64,000 nt of DNA from Nonomuraea rhodomycinica (GTDB lineage: Bacteria; Actinomycetota; Actinomycetes; Streptosporangiales; Streptosporangiaceae). The DNA lies in assembly GCF_013363995.1 (NCBI RefSeq), contig NZ_JABWGO010000006.1, forward strand, positions 165,481 through 229,480. The letters are read 5' to 3'. The position numbers were made by a program, and so were the translations under genes. Below are positions 37,150 to 45,880 of the stretch, one piece after another (the stretch's first letter is position 1; the number at the start of each line of letters is the position of its first letter). The notes under the pieces were generated by a model. The model ran no database searches. It was given only the letters and a program-made list of their open reading frames with translations, and was not told the DNA's origin.

Positions 37150-37422
37150 TCACTGGCAGGAGGGCATCGACATCGGCGAAGGGCCGGCCTTCTCGAGGAT
37201 CTCACTGAAGAAACCCAGGTCGGGTTGATCGGGCGTGCCGATGAGGAGAGCGCGGTCCAGCAGGGTATTGATCTCCTCGCAGCTGGTCTCGGGCAGCAGT
37301 ACGCACGCATGACATGCGGCACGGTTGAGGTTGTCTGTTCCGCTCGTATCCGACTCGACGCACAGAGGATCGGCTGAGCACCAGGACATATCAGGAACAG
37401 GTAGCGAAGTGATCAAGTTCAT
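37150..37422 (-). pseudogene. DUF1998/DrmB-like C-terminal fragment
   Basis: About 90 codons, of which most form the end of a DUF1998 domain: CSADPLCVES, AACHACVLLPETSCEEIN, LLDRALLIG and GFFSEIL. The intact DrmB at 17173-19197 ends with the same layout (CSSDPIC, ACHCC, ETSCERANRFLDRRFL, GFF). Nothing upstream encodes the rest of a DrmB-like protein, and no helicase partner is beside it on this strand. It is the remnant of a second DUF1998 gene. Confidence 0.7.
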
Positions 37423-37475
37423 ACCAGAATTGCGGTCTGCATTCTCCCGGTATCGGATATCGGAGGCCCAGACCC

Positions 37476-38219
37476 GTGGATCGCCTGCCTGCTGTGACCT
37501 CTGAAGAGGGTTCGCTGCAATCGGCGCAGCTGAACACGCCGAATCGTACCGTTCCTCCCCTCCCCACGCTTTCCGCGGGGCCGATGAGATTCGACCACGG
37601 CGCCCGCTTGCGGGAGGAGTGCTGGAGGTCCCTCGGCGAGCGTGTGAGGGCGAGGTTGGAGGAACTCACGGGCCGGACGTTGGGCTGGTATGCGGCGGAA
37701 GACCACTCCGATCCGGCTGGCCGTTGCAAGGCGGTTGTCTTCGGCGAACAGGGACTGTGTGCCGCGGAGCCCCGTATCGACACCGAGCACCGACCGGTGT
37801 ATGCAATCACCGGCTACCTGCTCGATCCGACGAGCCTTCGAAGCATGGCGATCGACTATAGGCCGGCCCCGGCTCGCGGTGCGGCTCCGAACCCTTCCGA
37901 GGCTCCCGGTGGTCCCGGGGGACGGGAGTCGATCTCAGGGTTGACCACGACGGCGCTGGCGATGTTAGGAAATCTGCCGCGCAAGGCCCAGGAACTGCTT
38001 CAGGCTCCCTTCCTCAGAGGCGGGCGGGTACAGGACTGCGGATGGCACTACGAAGGCTCTGAGCACCATCTGAAAGTGTTCGTGCTCTACCTCGCCGGAC
38101 ATCGAGACGTGACAGTGGCAGTCGGACAGCGAGTCGTCCCCGTGGGTCACACGCCAGGGACGGCCCATTGGTCCCTGACGTGCTACCGGGGGTCCGTGGT
38201 CCGCCGTATCGGGAGATAG
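37476..38219 (+). CDS. Uncharacterised protein, coupled to the J-domain gene
   Basis: A protein of 247 residues with no family I recognise. The middle contains ARLEELTGRTLGWYAAEDHS and VYAITGYLLDPTSLRSMAID; a low-complexity Pro/Gly linker (about residues 130-155) separates it from a C-terminal beta-rich part (WHYEGSEHHLKVFVLYLAGH). No membrane segment or catalytic motif is visible. Its stop codon is two bases before the GTG of the J-domain gene, so the two are likely co-translated. The start is uncertain; MRFDHGARLREE, about 36 codons in, is an alternative. Confidence 0.6.
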   Translation: MDRLPAVTSEEGSLQSAQLNTPNRTVPPLPTLSAGPMRFDHGARLREECWRSLGERVRARLEELTGRTLGWYAAEDHSDPAGRCKAVVFGEQGLCAAEPRIDTEHRPVYAITGYLLDPTSLRSMAIDYRPAPARGAAPNPSEAPGGPGGRESISGLTTTALAMLGNLPRKAQELLQAPFLRGGRVQDCGWHYEGSEHHLKVFVLYLAGHRDVTVAVGQRVVPVGHTPGTAHWSLTCYRGSVVRRIGR

Positions 38220-38221
38220 GA

Positions 38222-39559
38222 GTGGACAAGGGGTTCAGGGACCTTGAGGGGCATGACGCCTACGAACTTCTCGGTGTGGCCGGAGGCTGCTCCGACAGAG
38301 CGATCAACCAGGCCTTCCGCAGGCAGGCACGTGACTGGCATCCGGACAAGAACCAGTGCCCCGATGCCCGGGCCGATGCCGAACGGAGGATGCGTCTGCT
38401 CAACGCCGCGAGGGACGTCCTGCTGAATCGTCGGGCCGAATACGACCTTTATCAGAGACGGGGTTCCGCACTGGAGGAACTCACTGATGATCCGCAGGAC
38501 GGTACCTGGTATGACCCGTGGGATGAGGCCCGGACTGACGTGTTCTCGGAGGCCGGTTCCAATGAGGACACCGGAGCTGGCGCACGGCCCTCGGGAAAGG
38601 GGCCGGCGGAGCGTCCCTGGACCGAGCCTGGTGGTGACAGAGTGCCCCCATGGGTCCCTCCGCACCATCACCCTCCTGTATGGGGCGAGGTTCCTCGGCG
38701 GCACGGTTCGTTCCGGTCCCCCATGGAGGAGGGCCGGCGCATCAGGCCGACCCGCAACAGGTACGCGCCCCCACCCCGATCTCCACAGGCCCCACCGTGG
38801 AGTCGGCCTTTCCCAGCCTCTCCGTATCTGATCCGGCCGCCTAGGCGTATGGTTTCACGCAACGGCTGCCTGTGGGCGACGGCACTGAGCGTGACCCTGT
38901 TTGTGTGCTACCTTGCAGTCCTCTTGATCGCTGCAGCCAATTATGCCTTTCGGGCGTCGATTCCAGTGGAATTCTCGGGTAGCTGGATCGGGTCCGGCGT
39001 TTATCCCGGCACCAGCCAGCTGTATACGGTTCGGATCTCGCTGCAGGGCGGGCGCAGGAGCGGCGAAGTAGAATATCCGCTGCATTTCTGCAGGGGGACG
39101 ATCATACCCAGGAGGTTGAGCAACGGAGGTCTCTCCGTCGGGCAGCGGTTCGCGCAGCCCAACTCATGTGCGGATCGAGATATGGAACTCAGCATACGTG
39201 ACGATGGCAGATTGAGCCTTTCTCGTGACGGTGAGGTCATCACGCTGAATCGAGAGCCCGCAGAAGGGTCCTTCCGACTCCCCGAATCCCTCGTCGGAAA
39301 ATGGGCTGCCGACGGGATGGACTTCATCCTCGACAACAAGACCACCGGGCTGGCCGGAACCGTAGGCTGGGAGGCGGATAGATGCATTCTTGTGCCCATA
39401 GCCGCTGGCGACGACAGTGCGATCTTGACTGTCGGTGGGAATAGCTGTAGGCGCCAGGGGATCTGGTCGCTCACTGTTCGAGACGGACGACTGGTCGCTG
39501 ACTTCAAGGGAGCAGACGGCCGGAACATCGACGGATGGTCGGCGCCCCGTAAGCGGTGA
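38222..39559 (+). CDS. Membrane-anchored J-domain (DnaJ-like) protein
   Basis: A protein of 445 residues from GTG 38222, preceded by GGGAGATAGGA; the open frame further upstream overlaps the previous gene. A J-domain occupies residues about 8-75, with the HPD motif in DWHPDKN (about residue 40), so it should stimulate an Hsp70 ATPase. A Pro/Arg-rich linker follows (to about 210), then one transmembrane helix (about 216-242, VTLFVCYLAVLLIAAANYAF) and a beta-rich C-terminal domain of about 200 residues (FSGSWIGSGVYPGTSQLYTV) of unknown type. Topology would place the J-domain inside and the C-terminal domain outside. It lies between an unknown gene and a helicase-PLD gene in the island. Confidence 0.78.
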   Translation: MDKGFRDLEGHDAYELLGVAGGCSDRAINQAFRRQARDWHPDKNQCPDARADAERRMRLLNAARDVLLNRRAEYDLYQRRGSALEELTDDPQDGTWYDPWDEARTDVFSEAGSNEDTGAGARPSGKGPAERPWTEPGGDRVPPWVPPHHHPPVWGEVPRRHGSFRSPMEEGRRIRPTRNRYAPPPRSPQAPPWSRPFPASPYLIRPPRRMVSRNGCLWATALSVTLFVCYLAVLLIAAANYAFRASIPVEFSGSWIGSGVYPGTSQLYTVRISLQGGRRSGEVEYPLHFCRGTIIPRRLSNGGLSVGQRFAQPNSCADRDMELSIRDDGRLSLSRDGEVITLNREPAEGSFRLPESLVGKWAADGMDFILDNKTTGLAGTVGWEADRCILVPIAAGDDSAILTVGGNSCRRQGIWSLTVRDGRLVADFKGADGRNIDGWSAPRKR

Positions 39560-39880
39560 TGTCCTTCCCCCGCATGACAGCGACCATGCAGGATGGTCTT
39601 GCAGCCATGGGGAGGGTATGGCGAGTCTTCTTGTGCGGAGCCGGTGAGGAATCTCTAACTCATGACAGTTCGGCCTTCCATCGCCTCGATGTGGCACCAT
39701 CGATACTCTCATGTGAGAGTGCAGTGGCGGCCCGCGTGAATCAGGCTATTTGGCTGGGCCGATATCGCGAGTCCGCTACAGATGTACCGCCCAGAATACG
39801 GTTCCCGCATGCGACGATCCGCTGAATCGCCCACACTTATTCCGATTCGATGGACGGCAACTTCTCACCCCAGGAGCACG
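39560..39880. other. Intergenic stretch before the helicase-PLD gene
   Basis: No gene. The helicase frame is open upstream from 39782 but the well-placed AGGAG (39872-39876) supports ATG 39881. Any promoter for the helicase gene should be here; no clear -35/-10 pair is obvious. Confidence 0.4.
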
Positions 39881-42800
39881 ATGAATGGTCAAAGCCCGCG
39901 GCAGAGGCCCTTTCCAGTCGATGAGCTGTCGCGAGCCGTCCGCTTGGAGATCGCCGCTGAGCTGCAGGCGGACGGCGACGGCGAGAAGGTCTCCTTGTCC
40001 GACGGGCGGCGGGTCGGTGGCACCGGAGAGAGACACGAGTATCTATTCAAGTGCAGATCCTGGAAGGACGCATTCTCTGGAGAGAAGCTTCTGATCCGGC
40101 TGTCCCGCTCCCGGACTCCCTGGGAGCGCGCTGAGGCGACTCGGATGCCTGACGGTAATGTCACAGTCAGGACCACGGCGAATCTGGGGAACCACCCCGC
40201 CAATGCTCAACTGCGCAAGGACGAGACGGTAGGACTCGAGTCCATGCTCGACCGGCTTGAGGGTGCGAGCGACGAGGAGAACAGCACCGTCAACCTCACG
40301 ACCGCCGGTTGGCTGCTCGGTCAGGGGAATCCACGTGATGGGCGCTGCACCACTCCTGAACATTTCGTCCGGAACTACCGGGACCGACTTCTCAATTCCA
40401 AGCAGCGACAGGCGATCGAGCAGGCCCTCGGCAGCGAGGCGACCTTCATCTGGGGCCCACCGGGAACCGGCAAGACCGATGTGGTCGCCGCCATCGCAGA
40501 GGGCTGCTTCCGCCAACAGCTGCGGGTCCTGTTCGTCGCCCCCACGAAGGTGGCCGTGGACCAGGCGCTGGAACGTATCTGCGACCTCTTGTCAGACGAG
40601 GAGGCCTTTGGTGAAGGCCTCGTGCAGCGTGCTGGGGAGATAGAGCTGTCCTCGCTGGCTGCCAGGTTCGGGGATCAGATCGATCCGGGCAAGATCGCTG
40701 AGCGGCTTGCGGCGTCAGTGACCGGTCGGATCGCCGGCGTCCGTGAACAGTTGGAAGCCAACCGAAGACTCCTCGCCGTCCATGCCGAGGTGGAACGCAT
40801 CGGTGAAGAGCTGCGAATCGCATCCGCTCAACGGGACGACAACAGTCGGCTCATCGCCACCCTCCAAGAAGAGCTCCGGTCCAACCGGGCTGTCATCGCC
40901 GACCTTGAGCAGCGGATCCGGGACATCGGTACCCCATCGGGGCTGTTTGCGAAGAGAAGACAGGCCCAACTGGACGAACTGGGGCGCGCCCACTGGGAAC
41001 GCCGGAACGCCCTGGCCGAGCTTGACAAGAAGCTGAGCGACGCGCGTTCCGCTCAGCAGCATTACGCGGTCGCATTCGGCGCTTTGGAACGGGAATTCGC
41101 TGTTCTAAGCGACCAACTCCGCTCGATCCCAGCCGCAGGACCTGTTCGCCGGGCCGTCGAGCGACTGCAAAGGGACCTCACGGCACTGGAGCAAGACCTG
41201 CAGAAGATCACTGAGGCTGTGCGTAGGAACTGCCGTGTGATGGGCACCACGGTTGCGAAGGCAGTGCAATCCCGCAGCCTCCTCGATTCGCCGGACGTGG
41301 TGATCATTGACGAGGCCGGCATGGTGAATCTTCCATCGGCCTGGTGCGCCGCGGGCCTGGCGAGCCGTCGTGTGGTCATCGCTGGCGATTTCCGTCAGCT
41401 CCCCGCGGTGACTCGTGCCTCCGGACACCGGGATGCGACGCCTCAGGACAGGGACCACGCGAAGCTCTGGATGGACCGCGATGCCTTCGCGACAGCGGGC
41501 CTGGTAGACGGCGCGGGCTCGGCTCGTCGCAACGACCCCCGCATGGTGTGCTTGGACACTCAGTACCGTATGCGGCCAGCCATCTGCGATGTCGTCAACG
41601 TCGTCGCCTACCCGGACGCGCCGCTCCGCCCTGGCCGCGACGACCTCAGCAGGCTCCCGTCATCACCGCTGCTAAGCGGCCCGCTGATCCTCATCGACAC
41701 CACCCCGCGCCGCCTCCCGAACCCCCAACACCGATACGGTGCGCACACCACCAATGCTGTCCACGAAGCGGTCATTCACGAGCTCATACGTGGCCTGCAG
41801 TATGACGACGTCCTTCCAGCCCGCAAATGGACAGACCGGCGGCCAACTGACCGAATGGCCGTCATCGCTCCTTACAGGGATCAGGTGAGGGCACTCCGCG
41901 ACAGTCTTAAGTATCGGTTCGGCCAGAGCTACGAGGGCCTGGTCGACACCGTCCACCGATTCCAGGGCAGTCAACGCCCCCTCGTGGTGATCGACACGGT
42001 TGCAGGGGCAGGCAGCAAGCTCGGCTACTTTTACGAGCACCTGGGCCTGGCCTCCCATACCTGCCGCCTGCTCAATGTGGCTCTCAGCAGAGCCCAGGAT
42101 CATCTGGTAGTTGTCGCGGACACCCAGTTCCTACGCTCGAGGTTGAGCCCAGGCAGTGAGGCCGGTCGCATGCTTGACCACCTGGAGCACCACGCTCACA
42201 GACTGTCGGTCGACGACCTCGTACCGTTCCGCGCAGCGGGGGAGCTGGCGGACCTGTCCGAGGATGAGCTGTCCCGACCGGCCTTCTTTCCCGCCGACGA
42301 GGTGCCCCGCGCCGTTGAGTGGGACATCGTCCGCGCGCGCAGCAGCATCGACATCTTCTGCGCCTTTCTCGACCCGCGGCCCGTACGGAGATGGCTCGAC
42401 CGCCTCACCCCGCGAATCCAGGCCGGTGTGCAGGTCACCGTCCATACCCGTGACCAATCGGAGGATCCGAGGAGGCAGAGTCTCGTTCGTGATCTGGAGA
42501 TGGCCGGATGCCGGGTCGTCGTACGGGACCGTATGCACGAAAAGGTCCTCATCATCGACGACAACGTGCTGTGGCACGGCTCGCTCAACCTCTTGGCCAA
42601 TATTGGGCCCACTGAGCTGATGATGCGGATCACAGATCCGACGGCCTGTCAGCGGGTACGCCATATCGTCGAGCGCGCCCGAATGGAACGTCCTGCCCGG
42701 CCGTGGCGCCCGGGACCTACAGGACGCCAGGGACTGGCAGACGGTGCTGACGTGGAGTCCGGCGGTACCCTGGGCGGGCGCCGGTACTTGCGTGTCGATT

Positions 42801-42943
42801 ACCACGACAAGGAGGCGTTCAAGGAGGCGATGCGCGCCGCTGGGGTGCGGTACGACTTCGACAAGATTCGGAAGATGTGGCACATCGATGCCTCGGTCCC
42901 TCGCCACCTCATCCAACGCTGGCTTCCGGCAGACGGTGCTTGA
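39881..42943 (+). CDS. SF1 helicase (Upf1/Dna2-like) fused to a PLD nuclease domain and a DUF5710-like end
   Basis: A protein of 1020 residues. Superfamily 1 motifs: GPPGTGKTDVV (about 191), IIDEAGMV (about 476), AGDFRQLPAV (about 502), DTQYRMRPAIC (about 560), VHRFQGSQ (about 691) and NVALSRAQDHLVVV (about 734). A coiled-coil insertion (about 290-430) separates motif Ia from motif II. A PLD-like domain follows with one HKD motif, HEKVLIIDD (about 885) and WHGSLNLL. The last 50 residues (YHDKEAFKEAMRAAGVRYDF) resemble DUF5710. Probably a nuclease-helicase acting on DNA or RNA. It is the last gene before the right edge of the island; an antiphage role is inferred from fusion type and location. 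Confidence 0.83.
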   Translation: MNGQSPRQRPFPVDELSRAVRLEIAAELQADGDGEKVSLSDGRRVGGTGERHEYLFKCRSWKDAFSGEKLLIRLSRSRTPWERAEATRMPDGNVTVRTTANLGNHPANAQLRKDETVGLESMLDRLEGASDEENSTVNLTTAGWLLGQGNPRDGRCTTPEHFVRNYRDRLLNSKQRQAIEQALGSEATFIWGPPGTGKTDVVAAIAEGCFRQQLRVLFVAPTKVAVDQALERICDLLSDEEAFGEGLVQRAGEIELSSLAARFGDQIDPGKIAERLAASVTGRIAGVREQLEANRRLLAVHAEVERIGEELRIASAQRDDNSRLIATLQEELRSNRAVIADLEQRIRDIGTPSGLFAKRRQAQLDELGRAHWERRNALAELDKKLSDARSAQQHYAVAFGALEREFAVLSDQLRSIPAAGPVRRAVERLQRDLTALEQDLQKITEAVRRNCRVMGTTVAKAVQSRSLLDSPDVVIIDEAGMVNLPSAWCAAGLASRRVVIAGDFRQLPAVTRASGHRDATPQDRDHAKLWMDRDAFATAGLVDGAGSARRNDPRMVCLDTQYRMRPAICDVVNVVAYPDAPLRPGRDDLSRLPSSPLLSGPLILIDTTPRRLPNPQHRYGAHTTNAVHEAVIHELIRGLQYDDVLPARKWTDRRPTDRMAVIAPYRDQVRALRDSLKYRFGQSYEGLVDTVHRFQGSQRPLVVIDTVAGAGSKLGYFYEHLGLASHTCRLLNVALSRAQDHLVVVADTQFLRSRLSPGSEAGRMLDHLEHHAHRLSVDDLVPFRAAGELADLSEDELSRPAFFPADEVPRAVEWDIVRARSSIDIFCAFLDPRPVRRWLDRLTPRIQAGVQVTVHTRDQSEDPRRQSLVRDLEMAGCRVVVRDRMHEKVLIIDDNVLWHGSLNLLANIGPTELMMRITDPTACQRVRHIVERARMERPARPWRPGPTGRQGLADGADVESGGTLGGRRYLRVDYHDKEAFKEAMRAAGVRYDFDKIRKMWHIDASVPRHLIQRWLPADGA

Positions 42944-43137
42944 CCGGAGGGCGTAAACCCGTGATGAGGGGTGTCTAGCTCCTTAGCTCGTCCCTTTCGA
43001 GCAACGTCAGCCGTTGGGGGAGCCGCGTGATTCTGCTGATTAACCTGCCGTAACGCTCGGCTACACGGCAAGCGATCATTGTTTTCCTGCCCGGGCGGCC
43101 ATGACCCTTAACAAGGTATGAGAACCGATGCGTGACC
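42944..43137. other. Intergenic stretch at right island edge
   Basis: No gene seen between the helicase-PLD stop and the right copy of the tRNA-adjacent repeat. Confidence 0.4.
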
Positions 43138-43337
43138 TGGGGAGATCCCATCAAGATCATCCCCCATATGTCCCCAGATCATGGCCCTACGGCTGCATAC
43201 GGGTACCCTCGGCGGCCTATCAAGGGTGTGGACAGCAAAGACCTGCGGCTGAGAAGCCGCAGGTCAGAGGGCGAAATGCCTAGTGGAGATGAGTGCCCCC
43301 GGCAGGATTCGAACCTGCGGCACCCGCTTTAGGAGAG
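43138..43337. repeat. Right copy of the tRNA-Arg-adjacent direct repeat
   Basis: Partner of 10631-10833 in the same orientation. It includes the tRNA terminator and the 3' half of the intact tRNA-Arg gene. The best-conserved part is 43283-43337. Together the copies delimit about 32.5 kb. Confidence 0.75.
43237..43265 (-). terminator. Terminator of tRNA-Arg
   Basis: A perfect 11-bp stem (43240-43250 with 43255-43265, loop GAGA) lies downstream of the tRNA 3' end on the minus strand, followed by TTTGCT in that direction. Confidence 0.75.
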
Positions 43338-43366
43338 CGGTGCTCTATCCCCTGAGCTACGGAGGC
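43294..43366 (-). tRNA. tRNA-Arg (anticodon CCT)
   Basis: A 73-nt cloverleaf on the minus strand: acceptor GCCTCCG pairing with CGGGGGC, D arm GCTCAGGGGATAGAGC, anticodon arm CCGCT-CTCCTAA-AGCGG with anticodon CCT, and T arm GCAGG-TTCGAAT-CCTGC. The 3' CCA is not encoded. This intact copy is at the island boundary, the usual position of a tRNA restored by an integrating element. Confidence 0.95.
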
Positions 43367-43602
43367 GGACTCCCGTAAGCCTAGCGAAACTCCGGCACTG
43401 TGTGGGCCCTGGGGGCGGGTGACTTTGCGGGCGTGGGCTGCGCTGTGGGTCCGGAGCTGTCTCCGGTGTGTTGTTCGGGGGTGGCCGTCCCGGCGGTCCG
43501 CTTCGAGGTGGGTCGGGTGCGGGGTCATGGGTGGTGTGGGGAGGCGTAAAGGGATGGCGGTGATCGGGTCGGGTGGGGGCGGGGCTGGCTAACGTCGGGC
43601 GG

Positions 43603-44172
43603 GTGACCAGAAGGCGGCGGCGGGACGTGCATCGACGGCCCGTGGTGTTGGGGGCGGCGTTGGTGGCGCCGATGATCTTGGCGGGCGGGTTATTGGTCGG
43701 CGAGCTCACTGGGTACGAGCACGCCGGGGTGCGGCGGGAGATGAGGACAGTCGCTGACGGTGGTGACGTGGCGATGGAAGCGGTCTTGATGCCGGCTCCT
43801 GCGCGCGCTGAGCGGCGGTATGCGCGGGTTGTTCCGCCGCCTCCTGTCGTCCGGGAGCGGGCTCGTTCCAAGGAGGAGACTGCTCCCGTCCCGGAGGTCG
43901 TGTCCGTCTCCTCTGTGCCGGATCTGGGTGTTGTGGGGCGTTCCTCGCGTGGGGCGCGGGCGGATGCGGTCGGGGCGGAGGCCATGTCTCCGGGGATCGC
44001 TGAGCGGCGGAGCTCTGGGGAGGCTGACGACGGTGTCGCCGCGGCTCAGGGGGAGGAATGTCCGGGTGAGTGGGTGGACACCTGGTTGTGGGAGGTCTGC
44101 CGCGAACGGGAGCAGGAGCGGGCGGTGGCGGCTGAGGGCGGCGAGGACGGAGCCCCCACGGACGCGTCGTGA
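43603..44172 (+). CDS. Putative membrane-anchored hypothetical protein
   Basis: A protein of 189 residues if started at GTG 43603. A basic N-terminus (TRRRRRDVHRR) and one hydrophobic segment (VVLGAALVAPMILAGGLLVG) form a signal anchor. The rest is Pro/Arg/Glu-rich and low in structure, with one cysteine pair near the end (EECPGEWVDTWLWEVC). No family recognised. The C-terminal CPxxWVDTWLWxxC motif looks conserved-like and supports a real gene. The ribosome site is weak, so confidence is moderate. Confidence 0.55.
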   Translation: MTRRRRRDVHRRPVVLGAALVAPMILAGGLLVGELTGYEHAGVRREMRTVADGGDVAMEAVLMPAPARAERRYARVVPPPPVVRERARSKEETAPVPEVVSVSSVPDLGVVGRSSRGARADAVGAEAMSPGIAERRSSGEADDGVAAAQGEECPGEWVDTWLWEVCREREQERAVAAEGGEDGAPTDAS

Positions 44173-44567
44173 TCGCGCTCGTTCGTTGGAGGCGGCCTTA
44201 TGGTGTCGCCCGCTGTGCGGTCCGTGGTTGTGGGTTCGTTGTCGTGTCGTTCGATCCTGCCGCTGGGGGTACGCCTGCGGGTTCTGTGGTTCAGACGCGG
44301 CGCCGGCTCCCGCGCGGGCATAGGGCGTTGGCCGGCGGTGGTGGCGCGTGCTTGGTGGGACGTGAACCGTGTGGGCGTCGTGAGCGTAGTTCGGGATACG
44401 GGTGTTGATCTCGGTGGGCGGTGTTCGCGCCGGTCCGGGCAGGGTGGGCGCACAAAGGGCGCTTTTGTGACATAGCGGGTCGTAGGAGTTCGGTCCGGGC
44501 ACTCCAGGGGCTGTAGTAACGTGCGTGCCTGACCCGGGTAACGAGTTCGCAAACGGAGGAGTCGGAC
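44173..44567. other. Intergenic leader before the VanY-type gene
   Basis: About 395 bp without a convincing gene. The end carries GGAGGA (44555-44560), the ribosome site of the next gene. The length allows a structured 5' leader, and I looked for a c-di-AMP (ydaO-type) riboswitch because such leaders precede actinomycete peptidases, but the consensus segments are not there. Confidence 0.4.
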
Positions 44568-45659
44568 GTGCCATCCCCTCGATCAGCGGGTCTGATCGCG
44601 GTCGTCATGGTGATGGCTTCTCTGACCGCGACGTCTTCCGCCCAGGCCGAAGCCGCCGAGCGCGCCGGCCGTACGGAACGGGTGGAGAAGAAGGACCCGG
44701 CCGATCTCACCGCGCTGCGCAAAGAGGCCGAGAAGTCGGCCAAGGAGCTCGAGGACGCTACGAAGGCCCTGGAGAAGCGGCGGGCCGACATCGCCGCGGC
44801 CGAGAAGGACCTGAGGGCCAAGCTGGACAAGCTCCAGGAGGCCGACCGGAACCTCGCGCGGATCAGGCAGCCGGTCGCGCAGATGGCGGAGTCGCTGTAC
44901 CAGCAGCCTGTGGGCGGGGACGGGGTCATGCCGTTCCTGTCGGGCGACGCCAGTCCGAACACTCTGCGGGCCATGACGTACGCGACGTACATGGTGGAGA
45001 TCAAGCAGCAGACGGTGGAGAAGACCGCTGTGCTCGCCAGGGAGGCGCAACGGCTGGCGGCCGAGGCGCAGGAGATCAGGGCGAACAACCTGCTGGCCGA
45101 GGCGCAGATGGCAGCTGAGGTGGACATGTTGCGGCAGCGCTCCGACAAGATCGTGAAGTCGCTGACCGCCGCGCTGGTCAAGCTGGGCATCAAGATTGAC
45201 AAGGTGGGGCGGGCGGCCCTGAGTTGCAATCCGTTGCGGGCGGCGACGGCGAACTCCTTCCCGAACGGGCTGATCCCCAAGGCCATGCTGTGCCCGTTGC
45301 AGCAGAAGGGGCACAGCCTGCGGGCCGACGCCGCGATCGCGTTCGTCAGCCTGAACGAGGCGTATCGGCGGCGGTTCGGCAAGCAGATGTGCGTGACCGA
45401 CGCCTACCGGAGTCTGGCGGCGCAGCAGTCGGTGTACTACCGGCGTCCCGGGTTCGCGGCGGTGCCTGGGCGTAGTAATCATGGGCTTGGCTTGGCCGTT
45501 GATCTCTGTGGTGGGGTCGAGAGGTACAAGTCGGTGGAGTTCGTGTGGATGGAGCAGAACTCCAAGAAGTACGGGTGGTTCCATCCGGCCTGGGCCTACA
45601 GCAGCCCGTTCGAGCCGTGGCACTGGGAGTACGACCCGAAGATCGACTCTCTGTTGTAG
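44568..45659 (+). CDS. Secreted D-alanyl-D-alanine carboxypeptidase, VanY family
   Basis: A protein of 363 residues starting at GTG 44568 with GGAGGA seven bases upstream. The N-terminus is a signal peptide (SAGLIAVVMVMASLTATSSA). A long coiled coil follows (about residues 40-200, alternating Lys/Glu/Leu). The C-terminal VanY/peptidase M15 domain has DAYRSLAAQQSVYY, SNHGLGLAVDLCGG (zinc His and Asp) and PWHWEY (catalytic Glu and zinc His). It should trim peptidoglycan stem peptides outside the cell. The coiled coil resembles those of cell-wall hydrolases that dock on divisome or wall partners. Stands alone on its strand. Confidence 0.9.
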   Translation: MPSPRSAGLIAVVMVMASLTATSSAQAEAAERAGRTERVEKKDPADLTALRKEAEKSAKELEDATKALEKRRADIAAAEKDLRAKLDKLQEADRNLARIRQPVAQMAESLYQQPVGGDGVMPFLSGDASPNTLRAMTYATYMVEIKQQTVEKTAVLAREAQRLAAEAQEIRANNLLAEAQMAAEVDMLRQRSDKIVKSLTAALVKLGIKIDKVGRAALSCNPLRAATANSFPNGLIPKAMLCPLQQKGHSLRADAAIAFVSLNEAYRRRFGKQMCVTDAYRSLAAQQSVYYRRPGFAAVPGRSNHGLGLAVDLCGGVERYKSVEFVWMEQNSKKYGWFHPAWAYSSPFEPWHWEYDPKIDSLL

Positions 45660-45815
45660 GTGTTCCTCTCGGGTTGTGGCGCTCCCTTGTGCGGCGCGCT
45701 GCCCGGGTGACGTTGTGCGTGTTGCGATTGCTGTCGTTTCGAGTGTCGGGGCGGGTTATGGTCCTGCTGGACGGCGGTCGTCGGTGAATCGGTGCGGTCT
45801 GTCGGTGGTTGGTGG

Positions 45816-45843
45816 GCGTCCCCTTTCCTAGGGGCGGGACGTT
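45816..45843. terminator. Inverted repeat between convergent genes
   Basis: CGTCCC...GGGACG arms with inner CCCC...GGGG lie between the VanY-type gene and the convergent SAF gene. Possible bidirectional terminator; no T-run. Confidence 0.4.
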
Positions 45844-45880
45844 GCCTCTTAAGCCGGCCCGGTCGGTTCGGACGGGGGAG

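Noticed and set aside
44173-44567. Possible c-di-AMP riboswitch before the VanY-type gene
   Set aside because: Context would fit but the conserved consensus segments are not visible.
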